Assembly: GCF_900112035.1 (NCBI RefSeq) | Contig: NZ_FOKC01000006.1 | Span: forward strand, 124,001-188,000 | Reading direction: 5' to 3' | Origin: Nocardioides alpinus | GTDB taxonomy: Bacteria; Actinomycetota; Actinomycetes; Propionibacteriales; Nocardioidaceae | Length of the DNA: 64,000 bases | Shown here: positions 34,440 through 42,817 of the stretch, in pieces | How the letters are laid out: every line of letters starts with the position of its first letter | How positions within the stretch are numbered: the stretch's first letter is position 1 | Notes under the pieces: model-generated | Told to the model about the DNA's origin: nothing | Seen by the model: only the letters and a program-made list of their open reading frames with translations | Databases searched by the model: none | Program-made: the position numbers and the translations under genes

Positions 34440-35411
34440 TCAGGCCTCGCTCGAGTGACCGGGGAAGACGTGGGCCGACGGGTCGAGGGTGACGGCGGCG
34501 TTGTTGACCGCGGTCGCGGCCTCACCGAACCCGACCGCGATCAGCCGCACCTTGCCGGGGTAGTCGGTGATGTCGCCGGCCGCGAACACGCGCGGCAGGT
34601 TGGTCCGCATGGCCGAGTCGACGACCACGTGGCGCTTCTCCGTCACCAGGCCCCACCGCTGGATCGCACCGAGGTCGGCGATGAAGCCGAGCGCCGCCAC
34701 CAGCGCCTGCGCGGGCCGCACCTGCGGCTCCTCGCCGTCGACACTGATCTCGACCTCCTCGAGGTGCGCCTCCCCGCGGAGCGCAGTCACCTGGGCGTTG
34801 GTGATGATCTCGACGCTGGAGGCCTTGACCTCGGTGACCGTCCGCTCGTGCGCGCGGAACGCGTCGCGGCGGTGCACGAGCGTCACCGAGGCGGCGACGG
34901 GCTCGAGGTGCTGGGCCCAGTCGAAGGCGCTGTCGCCGCCGCCGACGATGACCACGTCCTTGCCGGCGTACGGCGCGAAGCTGGGTACGAAGAACTCCAT
35001 GCCGCGACCCACCCAGCCGTCGCCGGCGGGCAGCGGCCGCGGGCTGAACTTGCCGATGCCGGACGTGATGAGCACGGCGCCGGCCACGATGCGCGTGTCG
35101 TCGTCGAGGGTGACGACCACGTCGTCGTCGCGGTGCTCGAGAGTGGTGGCCGTGCGGTCCAGCAGGTACGTCGGGTGCGCGGTGGCAGCCTGCTCGACGA
35201 GGCCCTCGACCAGGTCGCGACCCTTGACGCTGGGGAAGCCGGCGACGTCGAGGATCGCCTTCTCGGGGTACATCGCGGTGATCTGCCCGCCGAGCTCGGG
35301 CAGCGAGTCCACGACGGCGACGCTCAGGCCGCGGAAGCCGGCGTAGTAGGCGGAGTAGAGCCCTGTCGGGCCCGCGCCGATGATCAGCAGGTCGGTCGTC
35401 ACGTCATCCAC
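34440..35411 (-). CDS. Ferredoxin--NADP+ reductase, thioredoxin-reductase-like
   Basis: 323 aa flavoprotein. FAD motif IIGAGPTGLYSAYYAG at the N-terminus, NADPH motif VVIVGGGDSAFDWA mid-protein, and VFAAGDITDYPGKVRLIAVGFGEA at the end. The CxxC of true thioredoxin reductases is absent, which places it with the TrxB-type ferredoxin reductases (YumC-like). GTG 35411 has GGGAGG 8 nt upstream. Confidence 0.88.
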   Translation of the reverse strand: MDDVTTDLLIIGAGPTGLYSAYYAGFRGLSVAVVDSLPELGGQITAMYPEKAILDVAGFPSVKGRDLVEGLVEQAATAHPTYLLDRTATTLEHRDDDVVVTLDDDTRIVAGAVLITSGIGKFSPRPLPAGDGWVGRGMEFFVPSFAPYAGKDVVIVGGGDSAFDWAQHLEPVAASVTLVHRRDAFRAHERTVTEVKASSVEIITNAQVTALRGEAHLEEVEISVDGEEPQVRPAQALVAALGFIADLGAIQRWGLVTEKRHVVVDSAMRTNLPRVFAAGDITDYPGKVRLIAVGFGEAATAVNNAAVTLDPSAHVFPGHSSEA

Positions 35412-35453
35412 GCCGCGATCCTCCCGTCCGGGAGGCAGCCTCACAAGGCTTTC

Positions 35454-35972
35454 TCACAGGGCATCGAGCTCGCTGACCTTCCACGCGTCGTCGGTGCGCA
35501 CGAGCGTGATCAGCACCCGGTCGAGGTCGAGGGTCGGCTTCGCGAGGTCGTCACCGGTGGTGCGCTGGTTGACGAACACCAGCACCCGGGCGTACGACGT
35601 CGTCGCCGTCACGAGCGAGGTGCCGACGACCTCGGCGGAGACGACGGTGCGGTCGCGACGGCTCGACGTGGCGACCCCGGCCATCGTGCGGTCGTACTGG
35701 CTGAGCATGTCGCCGGTGAGGAGCTCGCGGGCGGCGGCCTTGTCGTCGGCCAGCGTCTCCCAGCCATAGCTGTAGACACGGGTGGCCGCCTCCGCGGCGA
35801 CGTCGAGCACGTCGTCCTTGACCGCAGCGGACGCCACGACGGCCCGGTCGGACTCGGCGGTCGAGACCCCCTCCGGTTGCCGCTCGCCCGCCTGCACCAG
35901 CCAGAGCAGGACGATGGCCGCCGCGAGCACCAGCACCGCCAGCACCCACGCGATGCGCTTCTGCGTCGTCAT
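35454..35972 (-). CDS. Mce-associated membrane protein-like
   Basis: 172 aa: one N-terminal membrane segment (IAWVLAVLVLAAAIVLLWLV) followed by an extracytoplasmic domain with VYSYGWETL and a hydrophobic C-terminal strand set, as in Mce-associated proteins. ATG 35972 has GAGGTG 6 nt upstream; GTG 35981, overlapping the upstream stop, is an alternative. No mce genes are nearby. Confidence 0.75.
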   Translation of the reverse strand: MTTQKRIAWVLAVLVLAAAIVLLWLVQAGERQPEGVSTAESDRAVVASAAVKDDVLDVAAEAATRVYSYGWETLADDKAAARELLTGDMLSQYDRTMAGVATSSRRDRTVVSAEVVGTSLVTATTSYARVLVFVNQRTTGDDLAKPTLDLDRVLITLVRTDDAWKVSELDAL

Positions 35973-35977
35973 GGCCG

Positions 35978-36472
35978 TCACCTCACGAACTGCACGTTGC
36001 TCGTGAGCCACCGGTCGTCCTCGCGGACCAGGTCGAGCCGCAGCCGGTAGTAGCGGACCTGACCCTCGCTGCCGGTGCTCGTGTTGGTGACGGTGCTGTT
36101 GGCCGCGATCAGCACGGTGGCCGTCTCGTCGTCGAGGTCGCCGACGCCGAGGGCGACCACCTCGCCGGCCGACGTGGCCTCGGTGCGGACCGCCTCGCTG
36201 GCCAGCATCTCGCGCTGGGACTCGTACTGCTCCTTGAACTCACCCGTGGCACCTGCCAGGACGGCGTCGATGAGCGGGTCCATGTCGGTGTGGTCGACGG
36301 TGAGGAAGGCCAGCGCCTCGGTGCGGGCGGCCTCGGCGACCTCGCGCTGGGACGCGGTCAGGTCGTCGTCGACCGATGCCCGTGAGGTCAGGAGCACCCC
36401 GATGGCCACCATCAGTCCGACCAGCGCCACCGCCAGGCCGCCGACCACCCAGGTCCCACCGCGTGCTCCCAC
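35978..36472 (-). CDS. Mce-associated membrane protein-like
   Basis: 164 aa with one N-terminal membrane segment (VVGGLAVALVGLMVAIGVLL) and an exported alpha+beta domain (FLTVDHTDMDPLIDAVLAGATGEF). Paralogous in layout to the next gene, with which it overlaps or abuts. GTG start with TAGGTT 6 nt upstream. Confidence 0.75.
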   Translation of the reverse strand: MGARGGTWVVGGLAVALVGLMVAIGVLLTSRASVDDDLTASQREVAEAARTEALAFLTVDHTDMDPLIDAVLAGATGEFKEQYESQREMLASEAVRTEATSAGEVVALGVGDLDDETATVLIAANSTVTNTSTGSEGQVRYYRLRLDLVREDDRWLTSNVQFVR

Positions 36473-36478
36473 GACGCG

Positions 36479-36484
36479 AACCTA
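36479..36484 (-). promoter_or_regulatory. -10 box of the Mce-associated pair (leaderless)
   Basis: TAGGTT on the minus strand, 6-nt spacer to GTG 36472. Confidence 0.55.
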
Positions 36485-36535
36485 GCCCAGCCGGGCGTCC
36501 CCGCGTCGCTCATCCCCCCGTCGGGTCGCGCTGCC

Positions 36536-36541
36536 TAGACT
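36536..36541 (+). promoter_or_regulatory. -10 box of the ion channel gene
   Basis: TAGACT, 8-nt spacer to GTG 36550. Confidence 0.5.
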
Positions 36542-36549
36542 CTGTCGAC

Positions 36550-37209
36550 GTGACCCGGCCGATCCAGCACCTGACCGCGCACCCGTCCGCCATGCTGCTG
36601 GGCGCGCAGCTGCTGCAGGTGCTGGCCTGGCCGTTCCTGGGCGGCTCGACGATCGGCGGCGCGTTCCTCGGCGTGATCGGGATGCTCGCGGTCGGCTCGG
36701 CCGTCCTCGCGGTGCGGCGTACGCCCCACGTGAGCCGCGTCGTCCTCTTCCTGGGCGCCCCGACCATCGTCTTCACCCTGCTCGAGGCCGTCTTCTCCGA
36801 CAACGACGCGATCGTGCTGGTGTCCGGCCTGCTGCACGCGCCGTTCTACTTCTACGTCTCCTACGCGATGCTGCGCTACCTGTTCCACGACGACGAGATC
36901 ACCACCGACGAGTACTACGCGACCGGGGCGGCCTTCACCGTGGTCGCGTGGGCGTTCGCCTACCTCTTCGCCGTCGTCCAGGTCGTGTGGCCGAACTCGT
37001 TCACCAACGCCGGCGGCTTCGACCACTCGTGGTTCGAGCTGCTCTACCTGTCGTTCTCGACGCTGACCAGCGTCGGCCTCTCCGACATCGTCGCCGTCGG
37101 CGAGGAGGCGCGGGCCGTGCTGATGGTCGAGATGATGGTCGGCGTGTTCTACATCGCGATGGTGGTGGCGCGCATGGTCGGCCTCACCATGATGCGCCAC
37201 CGCCGCTGA
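36550..37209 (+). CDS. Potassium channel family protein with an atypical filter
   Basis: 219 aa with about six hydrophobic segments. The pore region FSTLTSVGLSDIV near residue 175 sits before the last membrane helix and aligns with the T-x-G-Y-G-D filter, keeping the first Gly and the Asp but replacing the second Gly by Ser. No cytosolic ligand domain follows. GTG 36550 fixed by the upstream TAGACT. Confidence 0.7.
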   Translation: MTRPIQHLTAHPSAMLLGAQLLQVLAWPFLGGSTIGGAFLGVIGMLAVGSAVLAVRRTPHVSRVVLFLGAPTIVFTLLEAVFSDNDAIVLVSGLLHAPFYFYVSYAMLRYLFHDDEITTDEYYATGAAFTVVAWAFAYLFAVVQVVWPNSFTNAGGFDHSWFELLYLSFSTLTSVGLSDIVAVGEEARAVLMVEMMVGVFYIAMVVARMVGLTMMRHRR

Positions 37210-37248
37210 CCGGCTCGTCGTCGCGGGCCGCGTCTATGCGCCCATCCC

Positions 37249-37812
37249 TCAGTCGTCGGACTCCTCGTCCTCGTCGTCGAGGAGGCCTTCCTTCTCGGCG
37301 ACCTTCACGATGCGGCGGACGTTGTCGATGGAACCGCAGTCGGCGTCCAGCTGCGCGTTGCGCTCGGTGGCGAAGGCCTTGCCGAGGTCGGCGCGCACGT
37401 GCTCACCGACCTCTTCCCTGGCCGGGTTGAGGATGGTGAGCTCCTCCTCGGTCAGGTGGTGGTTGAGGGCGGTGGCGAGCTCCTCGACGGCGTCGTCGAA
37501 GGCCTGCGTGTCGGTGCCCTTGAGCTCGAGCACCTTGAGCATCGCCTCGTGGCCCTCGGCGTGCTCCTCCTCGCCGTGCTCGGCCTCGTGGTCGGTGATC
37601 GCGTCCTTGCGCCGGAGCGTGGGATAGACGTGCTTCTCCTCCGCCTCGGCGTGGGCGACGTGCAGCGCGGCCAGGGCCTGTCGTACGGCGTCGCGGTCCG
37701 AGGTGCTGTCGCGCAGGTCGCGCATCAGGGCCTCGAAGCGGCGGTGGTCCTCGAGGATGAGGTCGATGACGTCGCCGGAGATCGGGCGACCGAGGTCGAT
37801 GGAAGTGCTCAT
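37249..37812 (-). CDS. Hemerythrin (HHE) domain protein
   Basis: 187 aa, helical. Iron-ligand-type residues: DHRRFEALM, HVAHAEAEEKHVYP, EHAEGHEAML and HHLTEEELTILNP, fitting a di-iron four-helix bundle that binds O2 or NO. Very acidic C-terminus (LLDDEDEESDD). ATG 37812 chosen; TAGCGT 7 nt upstream. Confidence 0.85.
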   Translation of the reverse strand: MSTSIDLGRPISGDVIDLILEDHRRFEALMRDLRDSTSDRDAVRQALAALHVAHAEAEEKHVYPTLRRKDAITDHEAEHGEEEHAEGHEAMLKVLELKGTDTQAFDDAVEELATALNHHLTEEELTILNPAREEVGEHVRADLGKAFATERNAQLDADCGSIDNVRRIVKVAEKEGLLDDEDEESDD

Positions 37813-37819
37813 GGCGGTG

Positions 37820-37825
37820 ACGCTA
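37820..37825 (-). promoter_or_regulatory. -10 box of the hemerythrin gene (leaderless)
   Basis: TAGCGT on the minus strand, 7-nt spacer to ATG 37812. Confidence 0.45.
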
Positions 37826-37881
37826 GTCCTCCCGCCGCGGCATCGGCACTCCACCCACCTCCGCAGGGGTGGGGCCCGACC

Positions 37882-37887
37882 TATGCT
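37882..37887 (+). promoter_or_regulatory. -10 box of the DUF1707 gene (leaderless)
   Basis: TATGCT, 6-nt spacer to ATG 37894. Confidence 0.5.
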
Positions 37888-37893
37888 GGCGGC

Positions 37894-38412
37894 ATGTCGT
37901 CCGACATCGAGGTGTGGAGCCAGTTCGACCACGACCCCCGCAAACCCGCCAACGTGGGCATGCGCGCGTCGGACCGCGACCGCGCCGTCATCGAGAGCGT
38001 GCTCGCCGACGCCTTCGCCGAGGGACGCATCACCCGCGCCGAGTACGACGAGCGCACGGAGGCGGCGTTCGCGAGCCGCACCCTCGGCGACCTGATGCCG
38101 CTCGTCGACGACCTACCGGTCACCCGTGCGAAGCGCTCCACCGAGGACGACAGGCGCAGCCAGGCCGTCCGGCGATGGGAGAGTGATCGTCGCGAGGCAC
38201 TGTTGGGGCTGATCGGCCTCTCCACCCTGCTGTGGACCATCTGGGCCGCCACGATGTGGGGTGGCTTTCCGTGGCCGCTCTTCCCCATGGGCTTCGCCCT
38301 GATGAATCTCGTGCGCGTCGTCGCGCGGAAGCAGGACATCATCGACGAGCACGTCCGCGAGCTCGAGAAGAAGGAGCTCAAGGAGCTGCGTCGGCGCGAG
38401 GAGCTCGGCTGA
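37894..38412 (+). CDS. DUF1707 and 2TM domain membrane protein
   Basis: 172 aa. Residues ~23-75 (MRASDRDRAVIESVL, GRITRAEYDERTEAAFAS) form the DUF1707 domain found next to membrane segments in actinobacteria; a hydrophobic hairpin follows (ALLGLIGLSTLLWTIWAA, LFPMGFALMNLVRVV), then a charged coiled tail. Role unknown. Confidence 0.8.
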   Translation: MSSDIEVWSQFDHDPRKPANVGMRASDRDRAVIESVLADAFAEGRITRAEYDERTEAAFASRTLGDLMPLVDDLPVTRAKRSTEDDRRSQAVRRWESDRREALLGLIGLSTLLWTIWAATMWGGFPWPLFPMGFALMNLVRVVARKQDIIDEHVRELEKKELKELRRREELG

Positions 38413-38421
38413 GCAGCCGGC

Positions 38422-39597
38422 TCAGTCCCCACTCACGACGACGATCTCGTTGCCCTCGGGATCGGCGATCCGCCACCGCCCGCCCGACTCGTCCAGGACC
38501 CGACCACCGGCGGCGACGGCCTCGTCGACGCGTGTCCGCGCCAGGTCCGAGGGGACGGCGAGCTCGACGTGGATGCGGTTGCGTTGGCGGCGCCGCACCG
38601 TCTCCGACACGTCGATGTCCTGGAAGACCAGCACCGGGTCGAGCCGTCGCGGGTCGTGGATGTCACTGACACCGTCGCGACGGTCGGGGACGTAGCCGAG
38701 GGCGGCGAGCCAGAAGGCGCGGACCGCGTCGACGTCGGCCGCGTCGACGAAGAGCTGGACGAGGCGCGGGAGTCCCGGGTCCGCCGCGGCGCCGAGGTCC
38801 CGGGCGGCACTCTGGATGCCGGCAGCGAGGTCGGCGAAGACGAGATCCAGGCCGTGGGCGTCGGGGTCGGACTGGTCCTTGCCCGTGTCGATGACCACGA
38901 GGCCCGGGCGCAGGTCGACCAGCAGGGGGAAGCCCGCCTCGTCGGCCAGCACCGCTGCGGCGACCGCCAGGCCGTGCTGCTGGGTCTGCGAGGTGGTGCG
39001 GTAGCACGCCATCGCGCCCCACACGCCCTCCCAGTCGGAGGTGCCGGGGCCGTCGCCGACCGGGTCTCCCGGCACGAGGTCCACCTCGTTGCCGTCGGGG
39101 TCGGCGTGGCAGAGGCCCCACGGTCCGGCTCCCTCGCCGAGACCGAGCGCCTCGACCGACGCGGCCGGTCGCACCAGGTCGAGGTGAATGCGGTTGCGGA
39201 GAGGACGCGACTCGGTGGACTGCCGGATCCGGAAGGCCGGGTCGCGACCCACGGCATCTGCCAGACCGCCGTCCTCGCCGGGCCCGTAGTCGAGCACGCG
39301 CTGCCAGAAGTCCCTCACCTGCGTCGGGTCGACGGACTCGATCACCACGCTCACCTGCTGCAGCGCCGCGGGATCGGCCGCCAGCCCGACGTCGCGAGCG
39401 AGCGCGGAGACCGCCTCGGCGTGCGCGGCCGAGTCGAGGCGCACCCGCACGCCCGACGGACGTACGTCGACCGCGGCGTCGGGCGACAGGTCCACGATCC
39501 GTCCTGCCAGCGCGGCGCCCTCGACGAGCGACGGCGCGTCGAACCATGCCGCCGCCACGCCGTCGAGCCACCGCCAGGCAGCCCCGGGACCTGTCAT
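38422..39597 (-). CDS. PCD-like plus double VOC (glyoxalase-fold) fusion protein
   Basis: 391 aa. Residues ~5-90 resemble pterin-4a-carbinolamine dehydratase but lack its HHP triad (DLSPDAAVDV in its place). Two VOC domains follow (~95-200 and ~215-390), each ending in DPDGNEVDLV or DPEGNEIVVV. Probably a binding protein or dioxygenase-fold enzyme of unknown substrate. ATG 39597 chosen; TACAGT 7 nt upstream. Convergent with the DUF1707 gene. Confidence 0.75.
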   Translation of the reverse strand: MTGPGAAWRWLDGVAAAWFDAPSLVEGAALAGRIVDLSPDAAVDVRPSGVRVRLDSAAHAEAVSALARDVGLAADPAALQQVSVVIESVDPTQVRDFWQRVLDYGPGEDGGLADAVGRDPAFRIRQSTESRPLRNRIHLDLVRPAASVEALGLGEGAGPWGLCHADPDGNEVDLVPGDPVGDGPGTSDWEGVWGAMACYRTTSQTQQHGLAVAAAVLADEAGFPLLVDLRPGLVVIDTGKDQSDPDAHGLDLVFADLAAGIQSAARDLGAAADPGLPRLVQLFVDAADVDAVRAFWLAALGYVPDRRDGVSDIHDPRRLDPVLVFQDIDVSETVRRRQRNRIHVELAVPSDLARTRVDEAVAAGGRVLDESGGRWRIADPEGNEIVVVSGD

Positions 39598-39604
39598 GCC
39601 AAGC

Positions 39605-39610
39605 ACTGTA
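39605..39610 (-). promoter_or_regulatory. -10 box of the PCD-VOC gene (leaderless)
   Basis: TACAGT on the minus strand, 7-nt spacer to ATG 39597. Confidence 0.45.
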
Positions 39611-39657
39611 GGACGCGACCCGGACGATCCCCTGCCGGATCCCTCAGCCTTCCCGCG

Positions 39658-41787
39658 TCACTTCGTCGCCTCCATCATCTGACGGAGCTCCTTCTTGAGG
39701 TCCGAGATCTCGTCGCGCAGACGGGCGGCCACCTCGAAGTGCAGCTCGGCGGCGGCGGTCTTCATCTGGTCGGTCAGCCCCTGGATGAGCTCGGCCAGGT
39801 CGCTGCTGGGGATGCCGGCGGTGTCCGGGATCTCCTTGTGGATCCGCGAGAGGGCCGGGGTGGGCGACTTGCCTGCCTTGACGCCACCGGCGCGGCCCTT
39901 CTGGCCGACGTCGGCCCAGGTGCGCAGCAGCTCCTCGGTGTTCTCGTCCTCGCGCGCGAGCATCTCGGTGATGTCGGCGATCTTCTTGCGCAGCGGCTGG
40001 GGGTCGAGGCCGCGCTCCTTGTTGTACGCGACCTGGATCGCCCGGCGACGGTTGGTCTCGCCGATCGCGTTCTCCATCGACGGCGTGATCTTGTCGGCGT
40101 ACATGTGGACCTGGCCGGACACGTTGCGCGCCGCGCGACCGATGGTCTGGATGAGCGACTTGTCGGAGCGCAGGAAGCCCTCCTTGTCGGCGTCGAGGAT
40201 CGCGACCAGCGACACCTCGGGCAGGTCGAGGCCCTCGCGGAGGAGGTTGATGCCGACCAGGACGTCGTACTCCCCCATCCGCAGCTCGCGCAGCAGCTCG
40301 ATGCGACGCAGCGTGTCGACCTCGGAGTGGAGGTAGCGGGTGCGGATGCCGGCGTCGAGGAGGTAGTCGGTGAGGTCCTCGGACATCTTCTTGGTCAGCG
40401 TGGTCACCAGGACGCGCTCGTTCTTGTCGGCGCGCGTGCGGATCTCGTGGATCAGGTCGTCGATCTGGCCCTTGGTCGGCTTGACCACGACCTCCGGGTC
40501 GACCAGGCCGGTCGGGCGGATGATCTGCTGGACCGTCTCGTCGACACCGCCGACCTTGTCGAGCTCGTAGTTGCCCGGGGTGGCGGAGAGGTAGATCGTC
40601 TGGCCGATCCGGTCGAGGAACTCCTCGAACTTGAGCGGCCGGTTGTCCATCGCGCTCGGCAGCCGGAAGCCGTGGTCGACGAGGTTGCGCTTGCGCGACA
40701 TGTCGCCCTCGTACATCCCACCGATCTGCGGCACGGCGACGTGCGACTCGTCGACGACCAGGACGAAGTCCTCGGGGAAGTAGTCGAGCAGCGTGTTGGG
40801 CGCGCTGCCGCGGGTGCGGCCGTCCATGTGCATCGAGTAGTTCTCGATGCCGGAGCAGGAGCCGACCTGCCGCATCATCTCGACGTCGTACGTCGTGCGC
40901 ATCCGCAGCCGCTGGGCCTCGAGCAGCTTGCCCTGCTTCTCGAAGGTGGCGAGCTGGTCGTCGAGCTCGAGCTCGATGCCCTTGATCGCCCGCTCCATCC
41001 GCTCGGGACCGGCGACGTAGTGGGTGGCGGGGAAGACGTGGAGCTCGGTGTCGTCGGAGATCACCTCGCCGCTGATCGGGTGTAGCGTCATCAGCCGCTC
41101 GATCTCGTCTCCGAAGAACTCCACGCGGACGGCGAGCTCCTCGTAGACGGGGAAGATCTCGAGGGTGTCGCCGCGGACCCGGAAGGTGCCGCGGGTGAAG
41201 GACATGTCGTTGCGGGTGTACTGGATCTCGACGAGCCGGCGGAGCACCGAGTCGCGGTCGTGCTCCTCGCCGACCTTGAGCCGCAGCATCCGGTCGACGT
41301 ACTCCTGGGGGGTGCCGAGGCCGTAGATGCAGGACACCGTCGAGACCACGATCGTGTCGCGGCGGGTGAGCAGGCTGTTGGTCGCGCTGTGGCGCAGCCG
41401 CTCGACCTCCTCGTTGATGGAGGAGTCCTTCTCGATGTAGGTGTCGGTCTGGGGGACGTAGGCCTCGGGCTGGTAGTAGTCGTAGTAGGAGACGAAGTAC
41501 TCGACCGCGTTGTCCGGGAAGAGCTGGCGCAGCTCGTTGGCGAACTGGGCGGCGAGGGTCTTGTTGGGCTGGAGCACCAGCACCGGACGCTGCATCTGCT
41601 CCGCCACCCACGCGACGGTGGCGGTCTTGCCGGTGCCGGTCGCGCCGAGGAGCACGATGTCCTCCACGCCGCCCTTCAGACGCTCGACGATCTCCTCGAT
41701 CGCGGCCGGCTGGTCGCCTGCAGGTTGGTAGTCGGAGACGACCTTGAAGGGCGCCACACGACGCTCGAGATCGGTGATCGGACGCAT
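39658..41787 (-). CDS. uvrB: Excinuclease ABC subunit B
   Basis: DNA helicase-like damage verifier of excision repair. 709 aa. Walker [15 protein letters not shown] near residue 43, the beta-hairpin segment [16 protein letters not shown]-like [10 protein letters not shown], helicase motif [11 protein letters not shown], and a C-terminal UVR motif (ALRF-type helix). ATG 41787 with TACGCT 6 nt upstream; no LexA box seen here. Confidence 0.97.
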   Translation of the reverse strand: MRPITDLERRVAPFKVVSDYQPAGDQPAAIEEIVERLKGGVEDIVLLGATGTGKTATVAWVAEQMQRPVLVLQPNKTLAAQFANELRQLFPDNAVEYFVSYYDYYQPEAYVPQTDTYIEKDSSINEEVERLRHSATNSLLTRRDTIVVSTVSCIYGLGTPQEYVDRMLRLKVGEEHDRDSVLRRLVEIQYTRNDMSFTRGTFRVRGDTLEIFPVYEELAVRVEFFGDEIERLMTLHPISGEVISDDTELHVFPATHYVAGPERMERAIKGIELELDDQLATFEKQGKLLEAQRLRMRTTYDVEMMRQVGSCSGIENYSMHMDGRTRGSAPNTLLDYFPEDFVLVVDESHVAVPQIGGMYEGDMSRKRNLVDHGFRLPSAMDNRPLKFEEFLDRIGQTIYLSATPGNYELDKVGGVDETVQQIIRPTGLVDPEVVVKPTKGQIDDLIHEIRTRADKNERVLVTTLTKKMSEDLTDYLLDAGIRTRYLHSEVDTLRRIELLRELRMGEYDVLVGINLLREGLDLPEVSLVAILDADKEGFLRSDKSLIQTIGRAARNVSGQVHMYADKITPSMENAIGETNRRRAIQVAYNKERGLDPQPLRKKIADITEMLAREDENTEELLRTWADVGQKGRAGGVKAGKSPTPALSRIHKEIPDTAGIPSSDLAELIQGLTDQMKTAAAELHFEVAARLRDEISDLKKELRQMMEATK

Positions 41788-41793
41788 GGGTCG

Positions 41794-41799
41794 AGCGTA
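41794..41799 (-). promoter_or_regulatory. -10 box of uvrB (leaderless)
   Basis: TACGCT on the minus strand, 6-nt spacer to ATG 41787. Confidence 0.5.
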
Positions 41800-41955
41800 C
41801 GGGCCGCCACCGACACTGGCTCTCTCGAGGACCGGTCACCGGGGGCCGGGGCGGCGGGGCGTACGCGTCGGACAGGAGGAAGTCCGGGTCCGGGTGTCGG
41901 CCCACGCTCAGCGGCGGTCCGCCCGACGACTTTGTCCTGTCCGACACACACCCCC

Positions 41956-41961
41956 TACGTT
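41956..41961 (+). promoter_or_regulatory. -10 box of the phosphotransferase-like gene
   Basis: TACGTT; the 7-nt spacer to ATG 41969 fits the local pattern, whereas ATG 41963 would be only 1 nt away. Confidence 0.45.
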
Positions 41962-41968
41962 CATGGCC

Positions 41969-42781
41969 ATGCCCTCGGACGCCGCCCTGCCACCGGCACA
42001 CGTGCTGGACCTGTTTGTCGCGGACGGGCCGCTCGAGCCCCTCGCGGGTGGCCGGGGCACGAGCGTGCGGGCCGGGGACCTCGTGCTCTCCCCCGGTCAC
42101 GACGTGACGCAGCTCGCCTGGCTGGCGTTCGCCCAGGCCCGGCTCGCGGTCCGTCTCGACGAGGAGGTGCCCCGCTCGATCCGGCTCTGCCTGCCCGTCC
42201 CGGCCCGTGACGGAAGCCTGGTCGTCGACGGCTGGGCCGCGACCCGCTTCGAGCCGGGTACGACGCCCTGCCGCGACCTCGCGGCGCTGCGAGCCACCGC
42301 CCACCTCCTCCACGCCCGCCTGGCCAGCGCCGTCCCGGCGCGACCCGACGCCCTGGACCTGCGCACCGACCAGTGGGCGGTGGCCGAGCGCCTGGCGTAC
42401 GACGGCGACGCGGCCCTCCGCGCGGCGGCCGAGCGACCCGAGCCGGGACTCGGCGCGCTCGTCACCGCGCTGGTCGCCGGGCTCGACGACACCGACCTCG
42501 GCCGCGACCAGCTCGTCCACGCCGACCTCGCCGGCAACGTGCTGCTGGACGCGGACGGGATCCCGTTCGTCATCGACCTCTCCCTCGCCTGGCGCTCACC
42601 GCTGTGGGCCGAGGCGATCTGCGTGCTCGACGCGGTGCTGTGGCACGGCGCCGCGCGGGCCGCCCTCGACGACTGGCGCAGCGGTGTCGAGCGGCAGGCG
42701 ATGCTGCGGGCCGCGCTCTTCCGGATCTTCTCCGACCAGCCGTGCGACGTGGCGCGCTACGCCGCCCTCGGGCTGGCCTGA
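41969..42781 (+). CDS. Aminoglycoside-phosphotransferase-fold protein (TIGR02569-like)
   Basis: 270 aa. The kinase-like catalytic loop LVHADLAGNVLLD (H-x-D-x4-N) and the metal-binding FVIDLSLAWR are intact, so phosphotransfer is possible; the N-terminal lobe is short. Actinobacteria-restricted group of unknown substrate, not evidence of drug resistance. Start ATG 41969 preferred over 41963 from promoter spacing. Confidence 0.75.
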   Translation: MPSDAALPPAHVLDLFVADGPLEPLAGGRGTSVRAGDLVLSPGHDVTQLAWLAFAQARLAVRLDEEVPRSIRLCLPVPARDGSLVVDGWAATRFEPGTTPCRDLAALRATAHLLHARLASAVPARPDALDLRTDQWAVAERLAYDGDAALRAAAERPEPGLGALVTALVAGLDDTDLGRDQLVHADLAGNVLLDADGIPFVIDLSLAWRSPLWAEAICVLDAVLWHGAARAALDDWRSGVERQAMLRAALFRIFSDQPCDVARYAALGLA

Positions 42782-42805
42782 GCCACGACGCTGGCTGATG
42801 CTCGC

Positions 42806-42811
42806 TAGATT
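42806..42811 (+). promoter_or_regulatory. -10 box of the cardiolipin synthase-like gene
   Basis: TAGATT. GTG 42812 touches the box; GTG 42818 is 6 nt away and fits the local leaderless spacing. Confidence 0.5.
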
Positions 42812-42817
42812 GTGCGC

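Noticed and set aside
41969..42781. Aminoglycoside resistance gene
   Set aside because: The kinase fold is shared by many non-resistance proteins, and the sequence resembles an actinobacterial family of unknown substrate.
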